Positions 23,217 to 31,367 of a stretch of 64,000 nucleotides of DNA are shown in pieces. The notes under the pieces are model-generated. The model searched no databases. It saw nothing but the letters and a program-made list of their open reading frames with translations, and was not told the origin of the DNA. The first letter of the stretch is position 1, and every line of letters starts with the position of its first letter. A program made the translations under genes and the position numbers. The stretch comes from a virus, in IMG/VR virus record IMGVR_UViG_3300008110_000040, positions 98,187 through 162,186 of that record; one strand, written 5' to 3'.

Positions 23217-23611
23217 TGAAAATAATACTAACAAACGAAGAATCGGAAAAAATATTCCACAATGCATTATGTAATGGATTACCTTACATCCACGGGTATG
23301 GTCTAACTTTAGAGGCAGACAAGCAAGATTATAAAGCCGCTAGTCAAAAGCTCAAATCAGAAAAACCGAATGAATTGATCTGCTATGAGGATATTTTATT
23401 AAAAATGCTTCAAATGGGCTATAAATTAACTCTAGTGGATGAAGAAGGAGATGGTGCTTACACTAGCGAAATAGGAATAAATGAGGTACACGAGCGAGTT
23501 CAACTAGCACCAGCAAGGAATTTAATTAATACATTAGATGAGACGGACGATGCTGAGGATGCAGATATAATAATTCAAACCGTATTCTTTAATGAAGTAA
23601 TATTTGGATAA
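23216..23611 (+). CDS. Hypothetical protein
   Basis: 131 residues, soluble, acidic C-terminal half. No family recognised. Last plus-strand early gene before the minus-strand RNA cluster. Confidence 0.6.
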   Translation: MKIILTNEESEKIFHNALCNGLPYIHGYGLTLEADKQDYKAASQKLKSEKPNELICYEDILLKMLQMGYKLTLVDEEGDGAYTSEIGINEVHERVQLAPARNLINTLDETDDAEDADIIIQTVFFNEVIFG

Positions 23612-23637
23612 GTAAAATCTGCGATTTAAACGTCTTG

Positions 23638-23672
23638 GCGCATGCAAATATATAAGCATGCGCTCTTTATTT
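23638..23672. terminator. Terminator-like hairpin between convergent units
   Basis: GCGCATGC (23638) pairs perfectly with GCATGCGC (23656), followed by TCTTTATTTT on the plus strand. It separates the plus-strand early genes from the minus-strand RNA operon and could act in both directions. Confidence 0.6.
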
Positions 23673-23689
23673 TCGAGCGCTAAAGATCG

Positions 23690-24020
23690 CGCGTATGCGA
23701 GTTTAAACAATAGAATATATGCTAGCCGGCGGTCTGAAAAAAGGGACTAGCTTTTGCAGGCGCTAGCGGCCCGCCGGCGGAATGACAGCGGAATGGCCCC
23801 ATGCTAGCCGCGGTCCATGCGCGGGATGCGTTTGGTACAAAAGCCAATGTTACGTATTCACAGTTCGCACACACCTCTCGCCCATCGACAATATATACGT
23901 ATATCCCCCAACTCTTGTGGTCGCATTTTCGGTTTAACCCCTTTTGGGATAAATTGCAAGATGTCAAAGAACTCTTTTAAACAGATCTTTTATGTCGACA
24001 AAAGTATATACTTATATCTG
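23690..24020. other. GC-rich non-coding region with strong inverted repeats
   Basis: About 330 nt with much higher G+C than the rest. GCCGGCGG (about 23725) pairs with CCGCCGGC (about 23771), enclosing CTAGC/GCTAG. ATGCTAGCCG-CGGTC occurs twice (about 23719 and 23802). It lies downstream of the minus-strand tRNA-like cluster and may be its 3' RNA, another structured RNA, or an origin-like element. A minus-strand ORF of 81 codons here lacks protein-like composition. Confidence 0.4.
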
Positions 24021-24024
24021 TGTG

Positions 24025-24115
24025 AGGCTGGTATGGGTCTCGAACCCATTTAAGAGATATTTCTAATCTATCCCTACGTACCGTCCCACTGTGAAGCCGT
24101 TTACAGTGACCAGCC
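24025..24115 (-). tRNA. tRNA-like element 6 (91 nt, different acceptor)
   Basis: On the minus strand GGCTGGT pairs with ACCAGCC. The D-arm CTGT-aaacGGcttc-ACAG and T-arm ATGGG-TTCGAGA-CCCAT are canonical. Between them, GGGACGGTACGTAGGG has no 5-pair, 7-nt-loop anticodon arm, while GATA-gattagaaa-TATC could be a long variable arm. The discriminator is U. Looks like a class II tRNA body with a broken or remodelled anticodon arm. Confidence 0.55.
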
Positions 24116-24120
24116 ATTCG

Positions 24121-24229
24121 TAGTCAGGACAGGATTCGAACCTGCAAACACTCCATCGGGTATTTTAAGACTAAGCCAGAGATAAACTCCTATGCTGGTC
24201 TGATTTGGCTACCATTCCGCCACCTGACT
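24121..24229 (-). tRNA. tRNA-Leu-like element 4 (109 nt)
   Basis: Acceptor AGTCAGG/CCTGACT, A73, D-arm GGC-ggaatggta-GCC and T-arm CAGG-TTCGAAT-CCTG match the plus-strand elements although it lies about 6 kb away on the other strand. The core holds AGACCAG...CTGG-ctta-GTCT, an extended hairpin enclosing GAG-tttat-CTC, and no normal anticodon arm. Confidence 0.6.
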
Positions 24230-24234
24230 ATTTC

Positions 24235-24369
24235 TTATTTTACTTCTCTTATACGAGAAATATCAGTTTTTAATTTTTTAGCTGCTTTTGTTTTATTCCA
24301 AGCTTTAATTGTTTTAGTTGGGTTATCTATAGAACGATATTCAATTTTACTTTTTATTAATCTTTTCAT
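24235..24369 (-). CDS. 44-residue basic protein inside the tRNA-like operon
   Basis: An ATG ORF exactly fills the gap between elements 5 and 4 on the minus strand. The product is very basic (13 Lys and 5 Arg), starting MKRLIKSKIEY and containing WNKTKAAKKLK, so it probably binds RNA or nucleic acid. It stops 5 nt before element 4. No family recognised. Confidence 0.5.
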   Translation of the reverse strand: MKRLIKSKIEYRSIDNPTKTIKAWNKTKAAKKLKTDISRIREVK

Positions 24370-24384
24370 AACTTTAAATCTTAG

Positions 24385-24486
24385 TAGTCAGGACAGGACT
24401 CGAACCTGTATGAAGAGATTAATTTTTGTGGTATAAGTTTCTCTTCTAACCAACAATTAGCGTCTAACCAATTCCGCCACCTGACT
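24385..24486 (-). tRNA. tRNA-Leu-like element 5 with pseudoknot core (102 nt)
   Basis: Acceptor AGTCAGG/CCTGACT, A73, D-arm GCG-gaattGGttaga-CGC and T-arm ACAGG-TTCGAGT-CCTGT are canonical. In the core, TTGTtGGT pairs with ACCACAA, and GAAGAGA in the intervening loop pairs perfectly with TCTCTTC downstream. This is an H-type pseudoknot. No anticodon arm. Confidence 0.6.
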
Positions 24487-24525
24487 ATATATTTGTATAT
24501 ACTTATTATCTTATTTAACGTAGGT

Positions 24526-24550
24526 GTAAATGTAAGAAGGTTTCCTTGCC
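24526..24550 (-). promoter_or_regulatory. Early promoter on the minus strand
   Basis: Read on the minus strand, GGCAAGG starts at 24550 and TACATTTAC at 24534, the exact 16-nt spacing of all other early promoters. It drives the tRNA-like elements 5, 4 and 6 and the basic protein. Confidence 0.75.
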
Positions 24551-24556
24551 TTGCCA

Positions 24557-24564
24557 ATATTTAT
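24557..24564 (+). promoter_or_regulatory. Late promoter box, 4 nt before ATG
   Basis: ATATTTAT ends 4 nt before the ATG at 24569, suggesting a leaderless late mRNA. It is arranged back to back with the minus-strand early promoter. Confidence 0.55.
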
Positions 24565-24568
24565 TAGT

Positions 24569-25870
24569 ATGAAAATAAAAGAAATACGTCAAATAATTCG
24601 TGAAGAATTAGAATATGTTCTTAGAGAACAAATCGAAGAAGATGATATTATGGATCAATTAAAATACCAATTGGCAAAAGTTGGCATTAATAAAACTAAT
24701 CCTGGTGTTTTTCAGTTAGTAGATAAACGTAAATCTGTTAAACCTAATACCATCACGTATATGTCTGTTGATAAAACAGGTGAAATTAAACCTGGAGATA
24801 AAGTAGATGAGGGTTTGAAAGACAAAATTATGGCTGGTGTAGTGTGTACTATATTAGCAACAGGTATGGTTTCATGTACTAAAGAAGACACCGCAGGTTT
24901 TGGTTATAATGTAGCTTCAAGATCAACTGAGTATACCTTAGGTAAAGGTACTCCAAATAAAAAAATTACTATTAATACACCAACAGGAGATGAAGAGCAT
25001 GAAGTTGACTCAACAATGGGTGATACTAAATTTTACGGTGGTAGTCAACCGTTAAAATTTGGTAGACCAATGACTCCTACTGAAGCCTTAATTATAAAAA
25101 TAGGTCATGCTTATCAATCAGAAAAAAGCATGAATAATAAAAAGGGTACACCTTCTAATAAAAGATGGGATTATGATCCTGAAAATGCTGAGATAACTGG
25201 TGGTGGTAGAATGTACCAAGACAATAAAACACCTTTTGATAATGCTCGTCAACATCCATTATGGAAATTAGGTTTAGAAGCTGCTCAAAAGGCAGGTAAA
25301 GATGTTCAAGCTTTATTACAAAAAGCTGATCAAGAAGTACAAGATCAAAATTGGATACAAGAAAATACTAATTCTTCAGTTAATATTAATGGTAAAACAA
25401 TTAAAAATGCTATCCAAAACGGTGATAAATCTTATACTGTTACATATAATGATGGTAGTAAAGATACAATAGCTGTTAGTAATGATGATTGGGATGTAGT
25501 TAACGCTTCATATAAACAAAGCATGAATGAAGAATTTAGTAGAATGAAAAAATTAGCGGGTATTATTAAAGAGAATTACGAATACGGCCCAGCATGGGTT
25601 AATTTAAACTCTCCTAAAGCTAAGATTTTAACAAATGTTTACTATATTGGAGATAATGCTTATGGAGATTTAGCCCAATATAAAGGGGAAGCTGTTCCTT
25701 CATATGAATTACCTGGATATACTTTATCTCAAATAAAAAAAGAGGGAGATGGTTTCTTATATATCAAAAAAGGAGAAATAGGATGGTACGAAGAAGAAGA
25801 AGAAGAATTTGAATCATATGATGAAAATAGTACAACACGTATAAAAAAAGAATATATTGAACTTATATAA
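24569..25870 (+). CDS. Late protein with capsid-targeting-like N-terminus and internal lipobox
   Basis: 433 residues from the ATG at 24569. The start, [20 protein letters not shown], is the amphipathic N-terminal helix shared by many late proteins here. A hydrophobic stretch ending [11 protein letters not shown] (about 93-110) looks like a lipoprotein signal but is internal. Near residue 325, [13 protein letters not shown] repeats a motif that also opens the protein at 52478. The C-terminus is acidic. Probably an internal virion protein; function unknown. Confidence 0.6.
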   Translation: MKIKEIRQIIREELEYVLREQIEEDDIMDQLKYQLAKVGINKTNPGVFQLVDKRKSVKPNTITYMSVDKTGEIKPGDKVDEGLKDKIMAGVVCTILATGMVSCTKEDTAGFGYNVASRSTEYTLGKGTPNKKITINTPTGDEEHEVDSTMGDTKFYGGSQPLKFGRPMTPTEALIIKIGHAYQSEKSMNNKKGTPSNKRWDYDPENAEITGGGRMYQDNKTPFDNARQHPLWKLGLEAAQKAGKDVQALLQKADQEVQDQNWIQENTNSSVNINGKTIKNAIQNGDKSYTVTYNDGSKDTIAVSNDDWDVVNASYKQSMNEEFSRMKKLAGIIKENYEYGPAWVNLNSPKAKILTNVYYIGDNAYGDLAQYKGEAVPSYELPGYTLSQIKKEGDGFLYIKKGEIGWYEEEEEEFESYDENSTTRIKKEYIELI

Positions 25871-25872
25871 AA

Positions 25873-25912
25873 TAACATTTATAGACAGATTCATAGCCTG
25901 TCGCTCGTAAGA
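25873..25912 (+). repeat. Structured 38-nt repeat, copy 1
   Basis: TAACATTT(AT)AGACAG...CCTGTCGCTCGTAAGA, identical to copy 2 at 54993 except for a 2-nt indel. It contains GACAG-attcatag-CTGTC and directly follows a late gene's stop codon. The two copies lie 29 kb apart. Confidence 0.7.
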
Positions 25913-25930
25913 TCAAAATTGGATACAATA

Positions 25931-26638
25931 ATGAAAAAAAAGTTTAAAATTAAATTAGAAGATAAAGCTGCTTTTATTAATCGCCTTGAAAAATTCGGAG
26001 TAAATGTTGATACATTTAATATTCAAGATAATAAATTAGATGGTACATTTACTATTGAGTTAGATGTTCCTGAAGAAATAACATTAGCTAAAAAGGTTAT
26101 AAGTAAATCTAAAGGTATAGATCAAGTTAAATCAAATATAAAAGAGGTGGAAAATCCTAGGGATGTTATAAAAATGGATGTACCTTTATTTATTCGCTTG
26201 CTTGAGTATGCTCGTGAAGATGCTAAAACAGATATGGACTTACATGATGTTTCAGAAAATATTATATCATTATCAACTGAAGGTCGTGTGTTAAGTATGG
26301 CCGATTATAATAAAATTATGATTAAAAAGATGCAAGAAAATTTTAATCCTGATGATTATGAGTGGGAAGAAGAATATGATCCCAAAATTTTAAGAGTTAA
26401 GGGTAAAATGGATCAGAATAGTTATATTGATTGTGATATTTTAACTATTAATGGGGAAGAAACAGAGCTAAGATTTCACGTAGTTCCAGATTCTGTAGAA
26501 GAGGGATATGCTGTTTGCGAGGCTGACGATGGAGATATAATTTATACTATGGATTGTAATGTATCTTATTGGGGTATGGATGGATATAGAATATACGATA
26601 TTGATGAAGAATCATTAGACTATCATGTTAATAACTGA
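25931..26638 (+). CDS. Conserved late hypothetical protein
   Basis: 235 residues from the ATG at 25931. DVPLFIRLLEYAREDAKTDMDLH (about 82-105) is a block I associate with structural-region proteins of T4-like phages. The C-terminal half is acidic and beta-rich. Overlaps the next gene by 14 nt. Confidence 0.6.
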   Translation: MKKKFKIKLEDKAAFINRLEKFGVNVDTFNIQDNKLDGTFTIELDVPEEITLAKKVISKSKGIDQVKSNIKEVENPRDVIKMDVPLFIRLLEYAREDAKTDMDLHDVSENIISLSTEGRVLSMADYNKIMIKKMQENFNPDDYEWEEEYDPKILRVKGKMDQNSYIDCDILTINGEETELRFHVVPDSVEEGYAVCEADDGDIIYTMDCNVSYWGMDGYRIYDIDEESLDYHVNN

Positions 26639-26813
26639 GGTAAAAAATAATTTAATTAAAATATTTCCTAATCATGAACTACAAATTACCGAATATATAG
26701 ACGGGATTGCTGATTATGACTGTGAAAAAGCATATGATAATATTACCATTAGTGAATTAGAGGATGATTTTAAAATTTTTCTTAGTTTTTACAGAGAAGA
26801 TTTGGATATCTGA
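26625..26813 (+). CDS. Small acidic hypothetical protein
   Basis: 62 residues, helical start (ITEVKNNLIKIF) and acidic rest. Overlaps the end of the preceding gene. Confidence 0.5.
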   Translation: MLITEVKNNLIKIFPNHELQITEYIDGIADYDCEKAYDNITISELEDDFKIFLSFYREDLDI

Positions 26814-26883
26814 AAAAATTTTGGTAACTTTATACCTACGGGGTTAGGGAGAAAAGGGTAGGGGATGAGAGAACGGGTGCAAA

Positions 26884-26897
26884 CGTTTGTACAAACG
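26884..26897. promoter_or_regulatory. Perfect 14-base palindrome, operator-like
   Basis: CGTTTGTACAAACG is a perfect palindrome in a 130-nt gap and lies 20 nt upstream of a late promoter box, so it could be a repressor or activator site. Confidence 0.35.
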
Positions 26898-26917
26898 GTG
26901 GGAATGGGAAAACCCGT

Positions 26918-26925
26918 ATATTTAT
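26918..26925 (+). promoter_or_regulatory. Late promoter box
   Basis: ATATTTAT, 18 nt before the ATG at 26944. Confidence 0.5.
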
Positions 26926-26943
26926 ATATAAACATATACAATT

Positions 26944-27153
26944 ATGAGATTTAAAAATCAAGTTATAGACGGCTTAGTACAAGCCCAAAACATTGGACAA
27001 AAATTACAACTTCAAATCAACCGCGGTATGTCTCAAGAAGAAGTATTAGATACTGTTGAGCAATTAAAAAATCAATTAGAAAAAATTAAAGAACTAGTTA
27101 GCGTTGAGGCTGACGATTTTGATTTTAATTTTAATCAATCATATAACGGGTAA
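26944..27153 (+). CDS. Small coiled-coil protein
   Basis: 69 residues, almost entirely helical with heptad-like hydrophobic spacing and an acidic tail. Probably structural or assembly-related by position. Confidence 0.5.
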   Translation: MRFKNQVIDGLVQAQNIGQKLQLQINRGMSQEEVLDTVEQLKNQLEKIKELVSVEADDFDFNFNQSYNG

Positions 27154-27155
27154 TT

Positions 27156-27428
27156 ATGGAAATATTTTTATGGGTATTAGGAATACACCTAGTTGAATTA
27201 CTAGGTGTAGGTGTTTATCTTTTAATTAAAAAGAATTCAACCCTTGAAAAAGTTATCACTCAACAACAACAATATATAGAAAATATAGATTTTGTTACCT
27301 CTCAGTTAATATCCAGTTTATCCAAAATAGATCAACGTATGTATGTTGATGGCGATGTAGAATTGGAGGAAATATTTACTAATGTAAATGAACTAAAAGA
27401 ACTTCTAGAAAACATTTCTGGAAAATAA
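27156..27428 (+). CDS. Membrane-anchored coiled-coil protein
   Basis: 90 residues: N-terminal membrane helix (5-24), then a coiled coil and an acidic C-terminal helix. Similar small membrane proteins occur before late genes in T4-like phages. Function unknown. Confidence 0.55.
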   Translation: MEIFLWVLGIHLVELLGVGVYLLIKKNSTLEKVITQQQQYIENIDFVTSQLISSLSKIDQRMYVDGDVELEEIFTNVNELKELLENISGK

Positions 27429-27466
27429 TTTGGCTTCCCTATTTTTCCTTATTACAATTGTAATTA

Positions 27467-28168
27467 ATGGAAACTAACAAAAACAATACACCCAGCGTAT
27501 ATTTTAATCAAGAAACTGAGGATGCTATTCTTGAATTTTTATCTACTTCAGACGAAATAGAGAGAAATAGAATTTATAATGATAAAATTAGGTATGCATT
27601 TTATAAATTAGCTGAAAATATTATACATACATTTAAATTTTATTATACAGATATAAATACTATTGAGGAACTAAAACATGAAGTAGTTACATTCTTATTA
27701 GAAAAACTTCATTTATATTCTCAGGGAAAAGGTAAAGCATATTCCTATTTTGGAACTATAGCAAAGCGTTACCTAATCATATATAATAACAACAACTACA
27801 AGAAACTTCAGAAACATGCCGAAATGGATGAAATTGAGGAGGATAAATCTTATCTTGATAAAACGTTAAAAGAGGCCGAAGAAGATATTGGATTAGATAC
27901 GTTTATAGATTTATATATTAAATATATAGATAAACATTTGTATAAATTATTCCCTAAATCTCAAGATGCTAAAACAGCAGATGCTATTATGGAACTATTT
28001 CGTAAACGAGAATCATTAGAAATATTTAATAAAAAAGCATTATACATTTATATCCGTGAAATAACAGATGCCTCTACTCCTCAGATTACAAAAGTAACCA
28101 AAAAACTAAATACTGTTCGTATTAAACTATATAACGAATACTACAGAAATGGTCATATAACTTTCTAA
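27467..28168 (+). CDS. Late transcription sigma factor, gp55-like
   Basis: 233 residues. NDKIRYAFYKLAENIIHTFKF...ELKHEVVTFLLEKLHLY--GKGKAYSYFGTIAKRYLI (about 40-105) follows the region 2 pattern of T4 gp55, in which NPFAYFT-like residues lie near the end. Gp55 directs host RNA polymerase to late promoters. The C-terminus is longer than in T4. The gene stands directly before the baseplate module, whose genes carry a common ATATTTAT box, consistent with this role. Identification is by pattern, not alignment. Confidence 0.65.
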   Translation: METNKNNTPSVYFNQETEDAILEFLSTSDEIERNRIYNDKIRYAFYKLAENIIHTFKFYYTDINTIEELKHEVVTFLLEKLHLYSQGKGKAYSYFGTIAKRYLIIYNNNNYKKLQKHAEMDEIEEDKSYLDKTLKEAEEDIGLDTFIDLYIKYIDKHLYKLFPKSQDAKTADAIMELFRKRESLEIFNKKALYIYIREITDASTPQITKVTKKLNTVRIKLYNEYYRNGHITF

Positions 28169-28175
28169 TTGTATT

Positions 28176-28183
28176 ATATTTAT
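28176..28183 (+). promoter_or_regulatory. Late promoter box
   Basis: ATATTTAT, 14 nt before the ATG at 28198; first box of the baseplate operon. Confidence 0.5.
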
Positions 28184-28197
28184 ATTAAACAATAATT

Positions 28198-28587
28198 ATG
28201 GCTACATTCGATGACATAACATTATTTGGTCAAACATCTTTATCAGATATATTTAAACAAATACATAAAAACAATAAAGCTGTTGATAATCAAATTAACG
28301 AACTTATAAATGCTCTAAAACCTTTAGCATCATCTAACGCAGGTTCTGCTGTAATGTTAATGCCTACTGTGAAAGATTTAATTGATGTTAACGTAAAGAA
28401 TAATGATCAATTAATTAAAATGGCAGGTATTGCTCAAAGAGCATCTAATAATACAGGAAATACCAATGATAGTTTAATAGATATGAGTGAAATTCAATTA
28501 TTATTGGAAGAGCAAAATGCTATAAAAGAAGAAGGTAATAAATTATTAGAAACAGCTAGTAAAGATTTACAAAAACGTTTAGAATAA
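28198..28587 (+). CDS. Virion-region hypothetical protein
   Basis: 129 residues, helical, with a low-complexity centre (SNAGSAVML). First gene of the baseplate operon and 1 nt from the spike gene; possibly a baseplate or spike chaperone. Confidence 0.55.
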   Translation: MATFDDITLFGQTSLSDIFKQIHKNNKAVDNQINELINALKPLASSNAGSAVMLMPTVKDLIDVNVKNNDQLIKMAGIAQRASNNTGNTNDSLIDMSEIQLLLEEQNAIKEEGNKLLETASKDLQKRLE

Positions 28588-28588
28588 A

Positions 28589-29806
28589 ATGGCTTTAAAA
28601 TACGGTTTAAAAGGTAGTAACCAAATTAGTAATCCTGTAAAAAATAAAACTACAGGGAAAAATAATGGTACTACTCCTATATATGGAAAAATATTTGGAG
28701 TAGTTAATGGTATAAATCTACCTACAGTTAAAATGTACGAAAAAGCAAATAAACGAATAGGGGCTGTATTCTATAAAGATTATTATGCTAGTAGAATTGA
28801 AGATGGAAGTTTAACAGATGATTTTTTAGACACCTGTAATATAGCTTATCCATTTTATAGTAATATTCAAGATTATCCTTTATTAAATGAAATAGTTCTT
28901 ATATTACAAGGAACATCTATAGGTTCACAAGTAAAAAGAGATATAAAATCTGATATACCTTATTGGTTATGTACAATTAATCTTTGGGGAAATAGTGAGC
29001 AAAACGCTCAATCTTCCAACGATGGTACTCCTTTAGGAAAAACATATAATGAAAACGGAAATATAAAAAATTTAATATCTTATGAAGGAGATTATATATT
29101 ATCTGGTCGTACAGGCCAATCAATTCGTTTCGGTAGTACCGTTGGATTATATAGTAATCCTGATAACCCAAATTTTAACGAATGGAGTAAAGTAGGAAAT
29201 AATGGAAGTCCTATAGTAATTTTATCTAATGGTTTAAATTTTAACAGCAAACCACAAAGTTTATACTCAGAACAAATAAACAGGGATGCTTCTTCAATTT
29301 ATTTAACTTCTACTCAGGCTTTACCTATAGAATTAGATTCTAGTGGTTTAAAGTCACCTTTAATAGGTGAACCAGTTTTACCTGATACTTATAATAATTC
29401 ACAAGTAATATTAAATGGTGATAGAATATTAATTAATTCTAAAAAAGATGAGGTAATGTTGTTTTCTAAAACCAACACTATTTTGAAAGCGAATGGAATT
29501 AACTTAGTAGGAAATTCAATAGAATTAAAATCAAATGATATATATTTAGGAAATAATGGAAATAATCTACCTGATGAACCTGTTTTATTAGGTTTTAAAG
29601 TAATAGATTTATTATCAGAGTTAATAGAAGCTATACAAACATTTACTACTAATACTTCTCCATCAGTTGATAGTACGGGGGCTCCCATTGCTGCTTTAAA
29701 ATTAGCAGCTGATCGTCTTAATACTGATTTGGATAAAGTAAAAGATATGCTTAAATCTGAAAATACTGATAAATATATAGCTTCTAATCAAGTATTTGTA
29801 TCATAA
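28589..29806 (+). CDS. Baseplate central spike / hub protein, gp5-like
   Basis: 405 residues. An N-terminal OB-like half (VNGINLPTVKMYEKANKRIGAVFYKD) and YEGDYILSGRTGQSIRFGST (about 164-183) precede strand repeats NG-NLVGNSIELKSNDIYLG that look like a beta-helix needle. This matches lysozyme-less gp5-type hub/spike proteins of T4-like phages. Located beside gp25- and gp6-like genes, which supports the assignment. Confidence 0.65.
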   Translation: MALKYGLKGSNQISNPVKNKTTGKNNGTTPIYGKIFGVVNGINLPTVKMYEKANKRIGAVFYKDYYASRIEDGSLTDDFLDTCNIAYPFYSNIQDYPLLNEIVLILQGTSIGSQVKRDIKSDIPYWLCTINLWGNSEQNAQSSNDGTPLGKTYNENGNIKNLISYEGDYILSGRTGQSIRFGSTVGLYSNPDNPNFNEWSKVGNNGSPIVILSNGLNFNSKPQSLYSEQINRDASSIYLTSTQALPIELDSSGLKSPLIGEPVLPDTYNNSQVILNGDRILINSKKDEVMLFSKTNTILKANGINLVGNSIELKSNDIYLGNNGNNLPDEPVLLGFKVIDLLSELIEAIQTFTTNTSPSVDSTGAPIAALKLAADRLNTDLDKVKDMLKSENTDKYIASNQVFVS

Positions 29807-31011
29807 TGAATGTATCATCTTTAATATCACCCGGAATAAATAAAACTTTATCTACTACAGGTTTACCTAATGCTTTTGGTGATCAAGTTAAAGAAGCAGC
29901 AAAGAAAAAAGTAATATCGGCTGCTTTAGGGCAAACTCAAATACTTCAACAAAAATTAGAAGATACAATAAAGAAAAAATTAGAACTAGAAGTAACACAT
30001 AAATCTAATCTAAATAAATTAGAAAATCAATACCAACCTAAACCCCCAACTAAACCTACATTAACTGAAGAAGAATACAAAGAGGCAGTAGCAAATGAAA
30101 ATGCTAGATACGCTATTGAAAAAGAATCATTAAACAAACAACAACAGGATACTGAAAACCAAATTCAAAGTATTAATAAAGATCCTAAAAAGAATAAAAA
30201 AGATAAGCAGAAAAAACAAAAAAATAAACAACAAAGAAAAGATGCTAAAAATAAAGCTAATAAAACTAAAGCTATTTCATCTTTAATTAGTAGTACAAGT
30301 AAATCATTTGCTCCTCTTTTAATATTGAGTGGAACTATTCTTATTTCTAAATTAGCGGTACAAAATAGTAATCTTCGAACTTTAGTAGATGAAACTAATA
30401 ATATAATAGATAATGCTCAAACACCCGAAGAATTAGATAATGCTAGAGTAAGTCGTAATTCTGCTTATAACGTGTTAGATAATAATGAAAGAACAGTTAT
30501 TAATATTCAAGAAAGATTACAAATTATCCAAATTATAATTACTGTAACACAAATATTAATTCCTTTATTGTTTTTAAACCCAGCACCTCCTTTACCTTTA
30601 ATTGAAGAACTCCAGAAAAAATTATCATTAGCTCAAATTGTATTAGCTTTATTAACTTCTCTTTTAATTCCTGTAATTAATGAATTGAATGAATTGAAAT
30701 CTCAATTAAAAGAAATAGATAATAAATTAGATTTAGAAACAATAAATTCGAATTCTTTAGATAGTCTTAATTCTTTACTGAATAGTATTAAACAACCAAA
30801 AGATGAAATTTACAAAGGATTTAGGTTAAGAATTAAAGAAGACCAAGATCCTCGCACATTTGTAAAAGATAGTATTAAACGTCATTATGCTGTGGCTTTA
30901 GATAAAGATAATGTAGAAGTAATTAAAAGTGATTATTCATACACATTAGAACCACAAATATTAATAGATCAATTAAAAATAATTATAGATCAACGAAATT
31001 TACAAGCTTAA
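29806..31011 (+). CDS. Virion structural protein with coiled coil and hydrophobic segments
   Basis: 401 residues. A Lys/Gln-rich coiled-coil region (about 40-155) is followed by hydrophobic stretches (about 168-185 and 242-295) and a helical C-terminus. Starts on the stop of the spike gene (TAATG). The hydrophobic helices could insert into the host membrane during DNA delivery; this is speculation. Confidence 0.55.
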   Translation: MNVSSLISPGINKTLSTTGLPNAFGDQVKEAAKKKVISAALGQTQILQQKLEDTIKKKLELEVTHKSNLNKLENQYQPKPPTKPTLTEEEYKEAVANENARYAIEKESLNKQQQDTENQIQSINKDPKKNKKDKQKKQKNKQQRKDAKNKANKTKAISSLISSTSKSFAPLLILSGTILISKLAVQNSNLRTLVDETNNIIDNAQTPEELDNARVSRNSAYNVLDNNERTVINIQERLQIIQIIITVTQILIPLLFLNPAPPLPLIEELQKKLSLAQIVLALLTSLLIPVINELNELKSQLKEIDNKLDLETINSNSLDSLNSLLNSIKQPKDEIYKGFRLRIKEDQDPRTFVKDSIKRHYAVALDKDNVEVIKSDYSYTLEPQILIDQLKIIIDQRNLQA

Positions 31012-31012
31012 A

Positions 31013-31020
31013 ATATTTAT
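31013..31020 (+). promoter_or_regulatory. Late promoter box, 4 nt before ATG
   Basis: ATATTTAT then ACGT then the ATG at 31025; leaderless arrangement. Confidence 0.5.
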
Positions 31021-31024
31021 ACGT

Positions 31025-31366
31025 ATGAATGTAAAAACATTTAAAAAATTAATAAAAGAGGCAGTAGCTGAAGCAGTTCGTGAAGAATTACATGCTATCT
31101 TAAATGAAAATAATCCAACAAATCCATTACAAGAAAGTAAAACATTCAATTTTACTAGTAATGATGTCCCAACAGTTGGTGATGTAAGATCCCAATTAAG
31201 AAATAAAATGGGAAGTATGTTTGGTTTTGAACAACCAGTAGTATCTAATAATGGAGTACCACTAGTAGTTGATTCAACTAATGAAAATCCATTTGCTAAT
31301 TTTATAATGGATGCAGCATTGAGTATGACTGCTCAAGATAAAGCTGGTTTAAGTAATTTAGGATAA
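31025..31366 (+). CDS. Late protein with capsid-targeting-like N-terminus
   Basis: 113 residues. Starts with VKTFKKLIKEAVAEAVREEL and then AILNE, the amphipathic (L/I)xE pattern shared with other late proteins. The remainder (VGDVRSQLRNKMGSMFGF) has no known motif. Confidence 0.55.
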   Translation: MNVKTFKKLIKEAVAEAVREELHAILNENNPTNPLQESKTFNFTSNDVPTVGDVRSQLRNKMGSMFGFEQPVVSNNGVPLVVDSTNENPFANFIMDAALSMTAQDKAGLSNLG

Positions 31367-31367
31367 T

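Noticed and set aside
23722-23967. An 81-codon minus-strand ORF in the GC-rich region
   Set aside because: The composition is driven by GC-rich inverted repeats, and there is no start signal or protein-like pattern.
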